In this document: positions 46,691 through 57,984 of the stretch, in pieces | Layout of the letters: the number at the start of each line of letters is the position of its first letter | Numbering within the stretch: the first letter of the stretch is position 1 | Assembly (NCBI GenBank): GCA_003049465.1 | Contig: PYSS01000103.1 | Location: 1-64,000, forward strand | From: Magnaporthiopsis rhizophila | Lineage: Eukaryota; Ascomycota; Sordariomycetes; Magnaporthales; Magnaporthaceae | Reading direction: 5' to 3' | DNA: 64,000 nt | Made by a program: the position numbers and the translations under genes | The notes under the pieces: generated by a model | Database searches by the model: none | Told to the model about the DNA's origin: nothing | Seen by the model: the letters and a program-made list of their open reading frames with translations, nothing else

Positions 46691-48627
46691 ATGGGATCCG
46701 AGTACAAGCTGCCCGGGCTAACTAAACCCATCGCTCTCATCGGGTCGGGCTGTCGCTTTCCCGGCGGCGCAGACTCCCCATCCAAACTCTGGACAGTCCT
46801 CAACAACCCGCGGGATCTTTTGACCAAAGTCCCGCCCTCGCGCTTCAACGTGGATTCGTTCTACCACCCCGACGGATCTTTCCATGGCCGCACAAACGCG
46901 CCCTATGCATACTTTCTGGATGGCAACATTCGTGCGTTTGACGCCGGCTTCTTTGGCATCCAGCCTCATGAGGCCGAGGTCGTCGACCCACAGCATCGGC
47001 TTCTTCTGGAGTCTGTCTACGAGGCCCTGTGCAAGGCCGGCCTCAAGATCGAAGACCCCCAGGGGTCCGATACCGCCGTCTACGTCGGCCAGATGATGAA
47101 CGACTAATTATAAGGATATCGTCAACCACGACCTCAACACAATCCCGACGTACGCGGCAACGGGAACGGCAGCGAGCATTCTATCAAATCGGACCTCTTA
47201 CTTTTTGACTGGCATGGTCCCAGTGTAAGTTCGAGCTCGAGTGGTACAAGTGTCATGAAGCGGAAAAATATGCTGATGACTTGTCCAGATGACCATCAAC
47301 ACCGCCTGCAGTTCATCGCTTGTAAGCTCGTCTGCCCCATTCCTCCCACTAGCGCCGGGCTTGCACTAACAAAAGAATCAGGTGGCTGTCCATCGTGCTG
47401 TTCAACAGCTTCGCACTGGCGGCAGCAGAGTGGCTGTGGCGGCAGGAGCGAATTTGATACTGAGCCCAGGTAAGTCGCACTGTGCTGCCACCCGCGCGCA
47501 CGGACCAGTCACTGATGCCTCTCATTTCCAGTTCCATTTGTCGTGGAGAGCAAGCTCAACATGCTCTCGCCCACTGGACGATCTCGGATGTGGGATGCTG
47601 GTGCCGATGGGTATGCGCGAGGGGTAAGTTAGGTGCCATCTGTCGTCCCAAGGAGAGGCTTTTTTTTTTCACCCTTTCCTTTCTTCTTTCCATTCGCTAA
47701 ACGATATACTCGCGCGTATCAGGAGGGCGTGGCTGCCGTGGTCCTCAAGACCTTGAGCCAGGCCCTGGCAGATGGTGACGAGATAGAATGCCTCATTCGT
47801 GAGACGGGTGTCAACCAAGATGGCCGGTCGCCAGGCATCACCATGCTGAACCATCACGCTCAAGAGGCGCTCATCCGCACGACATACGCGGCTGTTGGGC
47901 TGGACCCCCTGCATCCCAAGGACCGCTGCCAGTACTTTGAAGCGCATGGTGAGATAACCCTTCGACCTCTGTGATTTCAGACCGCTACCAGGGCTAACAG
48001 ATTGCTTCGTCAAGGCACTGGAACCCCTGCCGGTGACCCGCAAGAGGCCGAAGCCATTGCGAGTGTCTTCTTTGGTGACAGAGAGCGCGGGCGCGGAGAG
48101 AAACCACTGTACGTCGGCAGCATCAAGACCGTCGTGGGACACACTGAGGGAGCAGCCGGCATCGCGGGCCTTCTCAAGGTTTCCTTGGCGATACAGCATC
48201 GCATCATCCCGCCCAACCTGCTTTTCGAGCGTCTGTCGCCTCGGGTTGAGCCTTTCTACGGCAACCTGGAGCTGGTCGCAAAAGCGCCTCAGCCATGGCC
48301 TGAACTCCCACCCGACACACCCATGCGCGCCAGTGTCAATTCGTTCGGTAAGTAATTAAGAACCTAGTCCGGTCCTGGACTCTGTTGCGTGTCGATGTGC
48401 CGCTAATCTTCCCCTGGTCAGGTTTCTGCGGTACAAACTCGCACGCCATTATCGAACACTTCGCGGCACCCTTTCTGGGTCGCACCCCCAACAAGCAGGG
48501 CTCGACCGTCCCGGTGCTTCCTCTGGTGCTGTCAGCCAACTCCGAGACTGCGCTAAGGGCCACGATGGAGAGCCTTGTGTCGTTTCTGAAAAGAGAGCCA
48601 GACATGCAGATTCAAGATCTCAGGGCC
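46691..48627 (+). pseudogene. PKS-NRPS, 5' part: ketosynthase domain
   Basis: The start is MGSEYKLPGLTKPIALIGSG. The ketosynthase catalytic Cys lies in INTACSSSL (47298-47324), and the two His motifs EAHGTGTPAGDP (47941-48040, across an intron) and VGHTEGAAG (about 48138) are present. Introns are recognisable at 47225-47288 and near 47322, 47470, 47623, 47950 and 48351. The frame is broken at 47105-47110 (TAATTA scar) and again in the T run 47212-47216. The domain ends FGFCGTNSHAIIE, then a linker to QIQDLRA, where the transposon stack begins at 48628. The remaining domains resume at 57985. Such enzymes are cytosolic megasynthases that build reduced polyketide chains. Confidence 0.85.
47105..47110. 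other. TAATTA scar in ketosynthase, candidate excision footprint
   Basis: TAATTA interrupts the conserved ketosynthase frame directly after VGQMMND. It can be read as a TA target, one terminal base from each element end (A and T), and the duplicated TA: four extra bases. The Fot1-type ends in this window start A and end T next to TA, so such a scar is what excision of one would leave. Confidence 0.55.
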
Positions 48628-48944
48628 TGTCCCAGGGTAAATGCCGTTTTTGTTTTTTCCATACTAATTTTGCCAACCGCTTGTTTTTTGTTTGTGGACC
48701 TGGGTAATAAGCTTTTGGGCCCTTGTGAAAATCATTTAGAAGATCCGCCAGAAATACCTATCTTTACCCAGGCTAATTGGATACAGCCCCTGGCCACCTT
48801 TTTTGCCACCCCCTAATAAGGGTATAAAAATATTTAAAAAGCAGGCAAAAAAATAGGTAAAGTAATGGTATGCAAAAAAAAGGCAAGGCCAAAAGCCAGG
48901 CCTGTGAAAAGTTTATTAAATCAGTGCACCCCATATCGGCCACC

Positions 48945-49338
48945 TGTTACGACCACAGCTGGCAGGGGACAGAAGGGTTGGGGCTAAACCCCAGCAGGAA
49001 GCCTTTACCCCGCACCCACGAAGGCCAGGGGCCAAGTGGGCAAGGCCGGGCTAACAAGGTCACGTGACCCAGGGTGATCTGTGATATCAAGAAATCCAGT
49101 AAGGAGTTCGTCCGCCTATAAGTAGGGACAGGACCTCCGGGAAAACAGGTAGCTTTAACTGAAGCTTCGGCATCAGTCAACCTAAATTAGCTCCAAGGCA
49201 TCCCCTTGGGCAAGCAATAACAGATAATAGTTCCTACCAGACCCCAGATCACGTGCAAGGCGACCTTGCAAGACCAGTACTGCTCAACACCGCCCTTAGG
49301 TGCCCTACCCTAGGAGCAGAAGGCCTGTGATTGTAACA
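48945..49338 (+). repeat. Solo LTR (394 bp), little affected by RIP
   Basis: It starts TGTTACGACCACAGCTGG and ends GATTGTAACA, with TG...CA ends and a 6-bp terminal inverted repeat. It contains CCTATAAGTAGGGACAGG as a probable core promoter and shares its R/U5 region with the 3' LTR at 13477-13991. It keeps high G/C content. It sits inside the left terminal repeat of the Fot1-type element. The five bases on either side (CCACC and ATAAT) do not match, so it lacks a target duplication. Confidence 0.8.
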
Positions 49339-49713
49339 ATAATATTAAAATCAAATAATTGCAAAAAATCTTTCTCCCGGGCACCTAACCCTTTATTCCT
49401 ATACCACATCTTTTAATACTAGATAATTATAAATTTTACATAACCAAAAAATTTATATTTTTTTACCCGCAAAATAATATTTATTTATTATATTTATCTG
49501 CTTATATTTTCCATATTCTGCAATTTTTGAATTTATTTATTTTCAGCCCTTTTAAATATACCTACCGCCAAAAATTAGGATTTTAAACTTTATTTACCTA
49601 TTTTATAATAATAAAAAAATGTTAATTTTTAATAGCCTATATTTATGTATGTATTAAAGTTTTTACCCTTTATATAATTGTATTAAAATAGTGGATAACA
49701 AATTTTTGGCCAC

Positions 49714-49718
49714 GCAAT
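49714..49718. repeat. GCAAT target-site duplication, left copy
   Basis: GCAAT directly precedes the 5' LTR and recurs at 56983-56987 directly after the 3' LTR. This marks the insertion site of gypsy copy 3. Confidence 0.85.
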
Positions 49719-50203
49719 TGTTACGACCACAGCTGGCAGGGGACAGAAGGGCTGGGGCTAACCCCTAGCAGTGCGCTTTTACCCCGCAATCGGAATGGCC
49801 AAGGGCTACGAGACTAAGGCCAGGGTAGAAAGGGAGTTACGTAACAGGATGGTTAGCTAAGTAAAGCGTGATTTGTGATCTTATAATAAATTATAAATTA
49901 AGGCGATGATTTGTGATTTTATAACAGATCACAGATTAGTTGATTTGTGGTTTAAGAACAAATTAAAAATTATATGCAAAACTTTTACGGGTATAAAAAA
50001 AGGCTATTTTATTGTGTTAAAAAGTTTTTAATTGAGGTTTCGGTATTAATTAATTTAAATTAGCTCCAAAATATTCCTTTGGGCAAATAATCGAGACCTT
50101 TATTATTATTTTAGTTTCTAGCATAAGTAATTTTGTGAAAATTATATTGCTTAGCACCTTTTTTAATATATTTTATCCTAAAAGTAAAAAATTGTTTGTA
50201 ACA
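49719..50203 (+). repeat. 5' LTR of gypsy copy 3
   Basis: It runs from TGTTACGACC to TTTGTAACA. U3 carries tandem dyads of the type GATTTGTGAT...ATCACAGATT around 49867-49960. R/U5 differs from the solo LTR subfamily (ATTATTATTTTAGTTTCTAG). Confidence 0.9.
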
Positions 50204-50529
50204 TTTTAACTGATCCTATTTAATATTTACCAAAGGTAATAAATAATAATAATTATATTAATTGCAAGTAAAAAACCCAAAAGTATTATTATTATTAGCA
50301 AAATATATAATAATTTTTCGGCAGTTATGCAAATATTTATTGCGGAAATCGAGAAATTTAAGGAAATTTAGACCGAGCTTTATATTACTGTTAAATTTTA
50401 CAAATTTCCCTTATTTAATAAATATAATAGGAAAAAAGGCAAAATTAAAATGTTCCTAATTAAATATAAGGGGTATTTTTTGTTTTATTAAAACCATTTT
50501 TAGCGGGAAAAATAGAAAATTGCTTATAT

Positions 50530-51200
50530 AGCTATGTACCTGAACGGCAAAATTAAGGATTGGTTTGAGCTTATTTGGTCCGATTATTTGAAAAGGCATA
50601 ATAAATCCAAAAAAAAAACCAAATTAATATTTGCTAATTTCGAAAAGTTTAGTGAGAAAATTACCAAGGTTTTCGGACAGGTTAATAAAAAATGGGTGGC
50701 TAAAAAAAAGCTGTTTTAGCTCCGGCAAAAAGGCCCTATATTAATTTATATTTCCGAGTTTTAACAATTGGTTAATAAATTTGATTGGACAAAAAATATT
50801 AAAATAATCCAATTTTATTAAAGGTTAAGGGATAATGTGAAAAATAAATTATCCAAGCAAAAATAACCTGAAAATTTTATCGATTATATTATTACGGCCG
50901 TTTATATTAATAATAAATTATACAAATGTTGCTTCGAGAAAAAAGCTTAACAAATTAAACCAGTAGTGCAAAATAATAAAACTAACCAAAAAAAGGCAAA
51001 ATAGCAATAATTTACGGTTTATAGTACACATTTTGGATTTATGGATTTTAGTGCAAAAATTATACATTAATATAAAAAATAAAAGTATATTAGGTTTAAA
51101 AATTCCAAAAATGGAAAATATTTTAAATATGGAAAAAAAGGATATATTAAAAAAAATTATTTGCAAAAAAACCGATAAGCGGCTATTTTTTGCCGCGAAA
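50530..51200 (+). pseudogene. Degenerate gag with ruined zinc knuckle
   Basis: At 50534 a frame reads MYLNGKIKDWFELIWSDYLK and continues with FANFEKFSEKITKVFGQVN, a retrotransposon Gag capsid-type segment (A-x2-Y-L-G-x4-W-like). At 51119-51160 the spacing C-x2-C-x4-H-x4-C is preserved but reads Y-x2-Y-x4-Y-x4-Y. All three Cys and the His appear as Tyr (TAT), as expected from C/G-to-T/A mutation. The protein would once have packaged element RNA. Confidence 0.75.
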
Positions 51201-52679
51201 GTGCGCCAGAGGGCTATTAGCCCATAATCCCAAATTTATCTAAAATAACCGAATAAGCGGAGGAAGGAAGCTTGTATTCCGGAGCATTATTTAGTTAAAT
51301 TTATTATTTTGACGGGAATTGTGTAACCTATTATTCCGATAAAAATATTACAGGGTATTATTTTAAGCGATAATTTATTATATTATAATAAGCCGGCTAA
51401 TCCAGGGATAGTGGTAAAGCGGCCTATTATTCGGAAAAATTTAAAGGGGTCCAATATTGCAATAATTGCATACCAACAGCGGAAAAATTTACCGAACAAA
51501 GCAAAAAATTTAAAAAATTAACCCAATATAAAAATGTATTAAATATTTTGGTTAATGATTTCGAAAAAAACTTAAATATAAATGCAAAGGTAAAACCATT
51601 TTTAGGCCAAATATATTGGCTGCAAGCCCAAAAAAAAAAATTAGGCCTGATAAAATACTGGAAAACCACAGAAACGGATCCTAATAACGGAAAACCCAGC
51701 AGGAAATAATATATAATTAATTTTAAAAAATTTCAGCAAAAACTCGGTTAGTAACTAATCGATATAAAAAAATAACCCTTTATAACCAAAAAGGAAATAT
51801 AAAAAGTATATATTTTACTCAGGTTTTTGAAAACAAACCGGTAATTTTGGGATTAGCCCAAACCTATTAGCAGTTTAATATGCAAAAAATCAGCGCAAAA
51901 CGATAAAAAAAAGCCCCTAAATTGGTTAAAAAATAATTAATCGGTTATTTATTATAAGGCATTATTTAAAAATATTCCGAACCTGGATTAACGGTTAACG
52001 CGGCCATATATGCTAAACTACAAAAATATAAACCCCAATACAGGCCATTATAATAAACTTTTTTGGGCCAAATGCCTGTATAATAATTGCAAATAGCATA
52101 TGGCCAAAAAACTGAAGCACGATTTTTTTTCACAAAAAAAAAAAAAAAAACCAGTGCAATACCCATAACAAAAATACTAGCTTCCGAAATAATAAATAAC
52201 AAAAATGGGCTACAAAAGTTTCGCAGCAACCTTTACGCTATTATTAGCTTACCTTATAATATGCTTAACAGGAATCCTCATATACCAGATGTGCAATAAA
52301 CCGAAATGCAAAATATATATGAAAAAAAAAATAAGGGCTTAAATAAACAGATTTGCCTAACCGATAAGAATAATCGGGGCCCGGCAGCAGGCGCCCCAAG
52401 CAAAAAACTAAAGGGTTTACCCAAAAACAGGGCATGAATAGAGCAATAACCAGCAAAATCCCTAATAATAACAATTACCGACCAATATAAGCATATCAGG
52501 ATAATAATATATTAAAAAAGGCAAAAAATAAAAATTATAATCGATTACAAAGCCCAAAAAAATTATTTTTCACCAAAAATAATAAAAAGGTACGGTATTT
52601 CGATATATCAGAAAAAAGAACCATATAACCTTATAATAATAAAATAAAAACTAATTACATTTAATAAAAAAAGGATCAA

Positions 52680-55600
52680 TATTAAAATTGATTATTTTAA
52701 ATTTCGATTTTTGGGAAAAACCTGCAAAATAACCCTAAATATTATAAATACGGGAGGGAAAAACCTGATTTTAGGTTTCTTATAGTTTAAAAAGTATAAC
52801 CCCCTAATAAATTGGGTTACCGAACAAATCCAATAAAAAAAATTATTATTAACCAGCAGGGAAGCCTAATAGCCACGGGCCCCGGATAATAAAGATCGGA
52901 CGCCAAAAAGGGTAGCTGCAATAATAGCAAAATATGGCAATCAGCCTTAACAAACTGCACCAACCGAAATACCAGCAAATATGGACATAAATAAACCCAA
53001 TAAGCAAAAAATTACCAAAAATGGACTTAAAAACGTTTTTAAAAAATACCACAAATATTGAAAATTATTCCAAAAAGATTTAAAAACGGTATTACCGGAA
53101 TACGGACCGTTTAACCATAAAATTAAGCTTAAACCGGAAATATAATTTAAGTACCAAAAGCTGTATCGATTAAACCTTTAGCAAAAAAGGCTATTATAAA
53201 AACAGCTAAAGGAAAAAATTAGGAAGGGATTTACCAAACCTTTTAATTTTCCTATAGGATATAAAATTTTGTTTATTTCCAAAAAAAACGGGGAGGAACG
53301 GATATATATCGATTATTATTCGTTAAATCAGAAAATAATAAAAGATCGGTATTCTTTACCCCTAATTAACAAATTTAAAAATAGGCTCGGGAAAAATCGG
53401 TAGTTTATAACCCTAAATCTATACAAAGCTTATAACCTGCTAAAAATTAAGGAAAGGGATAAATAAAAAACCGCTTTTCGGACCAAATTTGGAGTATTCA
53501 AATCACTAATAATAATTTTCGGGCTTACCAATGCACCAGCCATATTCCAACGAATAATTAATCATATATTGCAAAAATACCTCGATATTTTTGCCTTTAC
53601 GTACCTGAATAATATCCTAATTTTTTCAAATATATTGGAAAAATATAAATAACATATGCACAAAATATTATAAAAGTTGCAAAATGCAAAACTTTTGGTT
53701 AACCTGGACAAATATATATGGCATTTTTTAAAGGTAATTTTTCTCGGGTTTGTTATTAAATAAAGGAAAATTCGGATAAAACCCAAAAAGGTATAAACGG
53801 TAAAAAACTGGCCTATATTTATCACAGTTAAAAAAATGCGAGGCTTTTTGGGGTTCCTGAACTTTTACCGAAAATTTATCCGAGATTTTAACAAAAAGGC
53901 CAAACCATTTACGGATTTTACCAAAAACGATACCCAGTTTTATTAGGGGATATAAAAACAAAAAACCTTTAAATTGTTAAAAAAAGCCGTTATTTAAGCA
54001 CCAGTATTAACAATACCAAACCCAAATAAACCTTTCGAGATTAAAATCAATTTGTTAAATTATACCATTAAAAAATAACTTGGCCAACAAAATAACCAAA
54101 AAAGGCTGCATTTTTGCGCCTTTTTTTCGCAAAAACTGAATAGATCTGAGCTAAACTATCAAATCCACAACAAAAAACTCCTCGCAATTATTCGAGCGCT
54201 AAAAAAGTAAAAAATATATCTGTATAAAGCCAACCACCAAATTATAATATATATAAATTATAAAAACCTATCACAATTCACCACTAATTAAACCCTAAAC
54301 AAAAAACAAATTTGATAAAATTAATTCTTTCAAAATTACAATTTTAAAATTAAAATTAAAAAAGGATCGAAAAACAGCCAAACAAATGCTTTAAACCGCC
54401 GACCAAACCTTAAGATCGATATACTGCTAAAAATGCGCGCAATTTTGGCCTATAAACCAAACGGATCTTTGATCCCAATACAGCGGGTGCTTACCAAAAT
54501 AACCCAGCAGAAAGGTTGGATCCCAAAAAAAATTCAGCAAATCCATAACCAGCTGGCATATAAATATCAGGGGGTTGCCAAAACCTGGAAGCAATTTTAA
54601 TAGTATTACGGGTTTATAAAAACCCGCGCCAAGGTACAAAAAGCAATTAAAGATTGTAAAAGCTGTGCAAAAAACAAAACAAGCAAATATAAGCCTTATA
54701 AATTACTCCAACCCTTATTAATACCTAGCAAGGCCTGGCAAAAAATTATAATGGATTTTGTTACAGGGCTATCCAAATTAAAAAAACCCTTTACAAATAT
54801 CCAATACGATAATATTATGGTAATAATCGACCGATTTACCAAATATGCCATATATTTATCATTTAAAAAAAATGCAAAAATTACAAAACTGATTTACATT
54901 TTTATCCGAAACGTGATCGCAAAATATGGAACACCAAAATGCATAATTACGGACCGAAATAAGCTGTTTAATAACAAATTTTGGAAATAACTTATAGCCA
55001 GTTTAGGCGTAAAACACGCCTTTTTTACGGCCTATTATCCTTAAACAGATAAACAAATAAAATAAACAAACCAAACCATAAAATAATATTTATATTATTT
55101 TGTCAATTATAAATAAAATAACTGGGTACAATTATTTTTTATGGTTTAATTTATATATAACAGTTTAATGCATAAAAATATAAGGATTATACCGTTTTAT
55201 GCAAATTACAAATTTATATTTACGGTATATAAAAAGCCCAAAGCAGAACCATATATTTTAGCAGCGGAAATATAGGTGAAAAAACTTACCAAACTGTATA
55301 AAAACCTCCAAATAAAACTAAAAAAATTGCGATAGTGCATATTTATATAAACCAATAAAAAAAAATCGAAAAACCGATCTTTAAAAAAAAAAATAACATT
55401 TATTTTTTTTGATACAATATTAAAATAAAATAATTAAGCAATAAGCTAAATTATAAAAAATTGGGACCGTTTAAAATTTTGAAAAAAATTTTTAACATTA
55501 ATTATAAATTTTAACTGCCACTAACCATATATAATTACCCGGTTTTTTATATCGATTTACTTAAGCCAGCATTACCGAAGTTTAAAAATAATAAATTAAT

Positions 55601-55750
55601 AAAAATTAACCCAAAACAGGAATATAAAATCGAAAAAATTTTGGATAAAAATATTATTAACAAAATTAAGCATTATTTGGTTAAATAGGCAGGGTACAAA
55701 ATTAAAAAAAGCATTTGAAAAAAAAAAACAAACCTAAAAGGTGCGCTAAA
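52680..55750 (+). pseudogene. Degenerate gypsy pol, copy 3
   Basis: Blocks in order are a protease/linker (about 52740-52860, KKYNPLINWVTEQ-like), RT from about 53090 with YLNN instead of YLDD at 53602-53613, a FLNFYRKFIRDFN-like thumb near 53850, and RNase H to about 54290. The integrase follows with its zinc-binding CKSCAKNKTSK near 54655 and core at 54751-54990 (MDFVTGLSKLKK, RNVIAKYGTPK, ITDRNKLF). A degraded chromodomain lies at about 55610-55750. Many TAA and TAG codons stand at Gln positions. Confidence 0.8.
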
Positions 55751-55959
55751 AGCTTTTGAAAAATACCAACGGAAAATTTTTGGTAAAAAATTAATACCGG
55801 TGCCAAAATTCGGATTATAATTAGGAACGCCCGTACCAAAATAACTTACCTGGTTAAAACAGGGCCAATAAATTAAGGTTTGGATTAACCCTAAATTTGG
55901 CCCAGCTTAAAAATAACAAAAAAAGTTCGGAAACCGGCAGGGTTAAAGGTGCGCCAAAA

Positions 55960-56300
55960 ACCTGTGCAATTACCTTAACGGCTTTCTCCCGTTTAACCCG
56001 TTCCAATTCCTCCACAATATTAATTTTATAGCGGATTGCGCGTATTTTTTTTTGCGCTCACATTTTCCGTTATTTGCGCAATTAAAAAAGCTTTTTTTCC
56101 AAAACTTTCACCTTATTATCAATTTTTTTGCACTGCAAGGTTATTCGGCAAAACTTTTCGGGGCTAAAACCAAAAATATTACAATTTAAACGATTAGTGC
56201 AAAAGCATTCCATATAACAAAAAAAATCCTACGGGGAAGCAAAACACTCCTTTTATTTAAAAATTTTGTGGTAATACAAATAAAAGGGCATAAAAAAAGC
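55960..56300 (-). pseudogene. Antisense coding-like segment of gypsy copy 3
   Basis: The same antisense frame as in copies 1 and 2, with YLYYHKIFK at the finger-like start (Cys again changed to Tyr), CNIFGFSPEKFCRITLQCKK in the middle and a charged helix (INIVEELERVKREKAVKVIA) at the end. It lies immediately before the 3' LTR. Confidence 0.5.
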
Positions 56301-56497
56301 GAAAATAAATACTGCAAAAAGCAAATCCTTACGGCAAAAGGTTAACAAAATAACCGATTTACACTTTTGTACCCAACCAAACATTTTATCAAAAAAAAAG
56401 GAACGGAAATTAATAAAAAAAAAAAAATATTTATTATTAATAAAAGGATGGATTGCAAGTATAGCCAAAAAAATTTGGCCTAAAAAAGGAAACCTGA

Positions 56498-56982
56498 TAT
56501 TATAATTATAACTGGCAAAAAACAAAAGGGCTGGGGCTAACCCCCAGCAGTACGCTTTTACCTTGCAATCGGAATGGCCAAAAGCCACAAAATTAAGGCC
56601 AGGATAAAAAGAAAATTATATAACAGAATGGTTAGCTAAATAAAGTATAATTTATAATTTTATAACAAATCACAAATCAAAGCAATAATCTGTAATCTTA
56701 TAACAGATTATAAATCAGTTGATTTGTGATCCAGGGATAAATTAAAAATTACACGCAAAACTTTTACGGATATAAAAAAAGGCTATCCTACTGTGTTAAA
56801 AAGTTCTTAACTAAGGCTTTGGCATTAATCAACCTAAATTAGCTCCAAAGCATTCCTTTGGGCAAGCAATCGAAACCTTTGTTATTATTTTAGTTCCTAG
56901 CATAAGCAACCTTATAAAAATCATACTGCTCAGCACCTCTCCTAACATACCCTACCCTAGGAGCAAAGAACCGTTTGTAACA
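56498..56982 (+). repeat. 3' LTR of gypsy copy 3
   Basis: 485 bp, the same length as the 5' LTR and alignable throughout. It begins TATTATAATTATAACTGG (RIP-altered) and ends TTTGTAACA next to the GCAAT duplication (56983-56987). Confidence 0.9.
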
Positions 56983-57984
56983 GCAATCCGCAAAAACCGT
57001 TTATAAACCGGCTTTTGTTTTAAAAATTCCAACCGAAACAACCGGTAATCCGCAATTTAACAATTCGCTTGAAATAACAGGGCCAAAAAATATTTAAAAA
57101 TCCTTTTCCGTCTATTTTAAATTAACTGAAAAATTCCCAAACAAAACCAAAACCTAACTATTTAAATCAGCATTTTTTAAAACCAAACCCCGCAAAATTT
57201 TATAACACGGCTTTTTTTTCCGAAAGGTTCAAAAAAAATACAAAATATATAAATTCGAATTGGTTACCGTCTAGCAAAAAATTAGGCAGTTAAAAGCCAA
57301 ATTAAAAGCGCAACGCCTTTATAAAAGGAAAAGGATTATACTGAACCCCAACCAGGCCTTTATAGATATATGCCGAATTGCAAAAATAAAAGGTAAAATT
57401 ATAAAAATAGATAAAAATACATTTAAAAATGCAAAAAATTCTGATCAAAAATCAGTACATTTTTGCATTATAGTTAGTTAAATAAAGGTAAATATTTGCA
57501 GTTAAATATACCGGGGTTAATAGTGCAATGGGCTTTAGTTAGATGGCCGTTATGGGGGTGGCCGATATAAGATATACTAACTTATTTAATACGGTTTAAA
57601 AAGCCTGTATAAGCCCTAATTATATAACTGAAAAAAATACGTAACCAAAAAAAAGGTAACCAAAAAACACATAACCGGAAAAAATACATAATTTTTAACC
57701 GGGGCCGGGGGGCTGAAACGGCCAGGGGGCCAAAAAGGCCAAAAGGCCAGGGAGGCAGGTATTTAACAAATAAAACCAAATAAAAACAAACCTTTCTTTT
57801 TTTTTGCCACCTGTTCGAATTTGGAAATTCGCTTGCAAATTTGATACTGCCAAAAATAAAAATAAAAAAGGTACATTTCTTTTTATAAAGCCCCCGGTTA
57901 AGCTTATTATAAGGTTATTTTGCATAAAAAACAGGCAAAAAACAGGCAGGGGCCAAAAAACCAAAAATCATTTACCCTGGGACA

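Larger units (their letters stand above)
49719..56982 (+). mobile_element. Full-length Ty3/gypsy chromovirus (copy 3, 7264 bp)
   Basis: It is structurally complete: 485-bp LTRs (49719-50203 and 56498-56982), a 5-bp GCAAT duplication, gag with zinc knuckle, protease, RT, RNase H, integrase, chromodomain, and the antisense segment before the 3' LTR. All coding parts are ruined by RIP-type stops. The 5' LTR is clearly less mutated at its start than the 3' LTR: TGTTACGACCACAGC is intact at the left and TATTATAATTATAAC at the right. It inserted into the Fot1-type element. Confidence 0.9.
48919..57582 (+). mobile_element. Fot1/pogo-type element interrupted by retroelements
   Basis: The left terminal repeat starts after TA 48917-48918 (AATCAGTGCACCCC, then TCGGCCACC). 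Its inverted partner ends before TA 57583-57584 and is heavily RIP-altered. At about 57262-57420, plus strand, a frame reads KIRQLKAKLKAQRLYKRKR then NPNQAFIDICRIAKIK, the C-terminal Lys-rich segment of Fot1/pogo transposases. The rest of the element has been displaced or degraded by the solo LTR and the full-length gypsy element inside it. Confidence 0.65.
48628..57984. mobile_element. Outer inverted-repeat transposon holding the nested stack
   Basis: The insertion splitting the PKS-NRPS is bounded by perfect 16-bp inverted repeats: TGTCCCAGGGTAAATG at 48628-48643 and its reverse complement at 57969-57984. Coding sequence stops exactly at the left repeat and resumes right of the right one. 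After subtracting nested elements only about 0.7 kb of this element remains (48628-48916 and 57585-57984), with no transposase, so it may be a non-autonomous element. No target duplication is visible, and part of the KS-AT linker seems to be missing. Confidence 0.65.

Noticed and set aside
48628..57984. Interpreting the insertion as one large retroelement
   Set aside because: The outer ends are inverted, not direct, repeats, and the gypsy LTRs with their own GCAAT duplication lie well inside.
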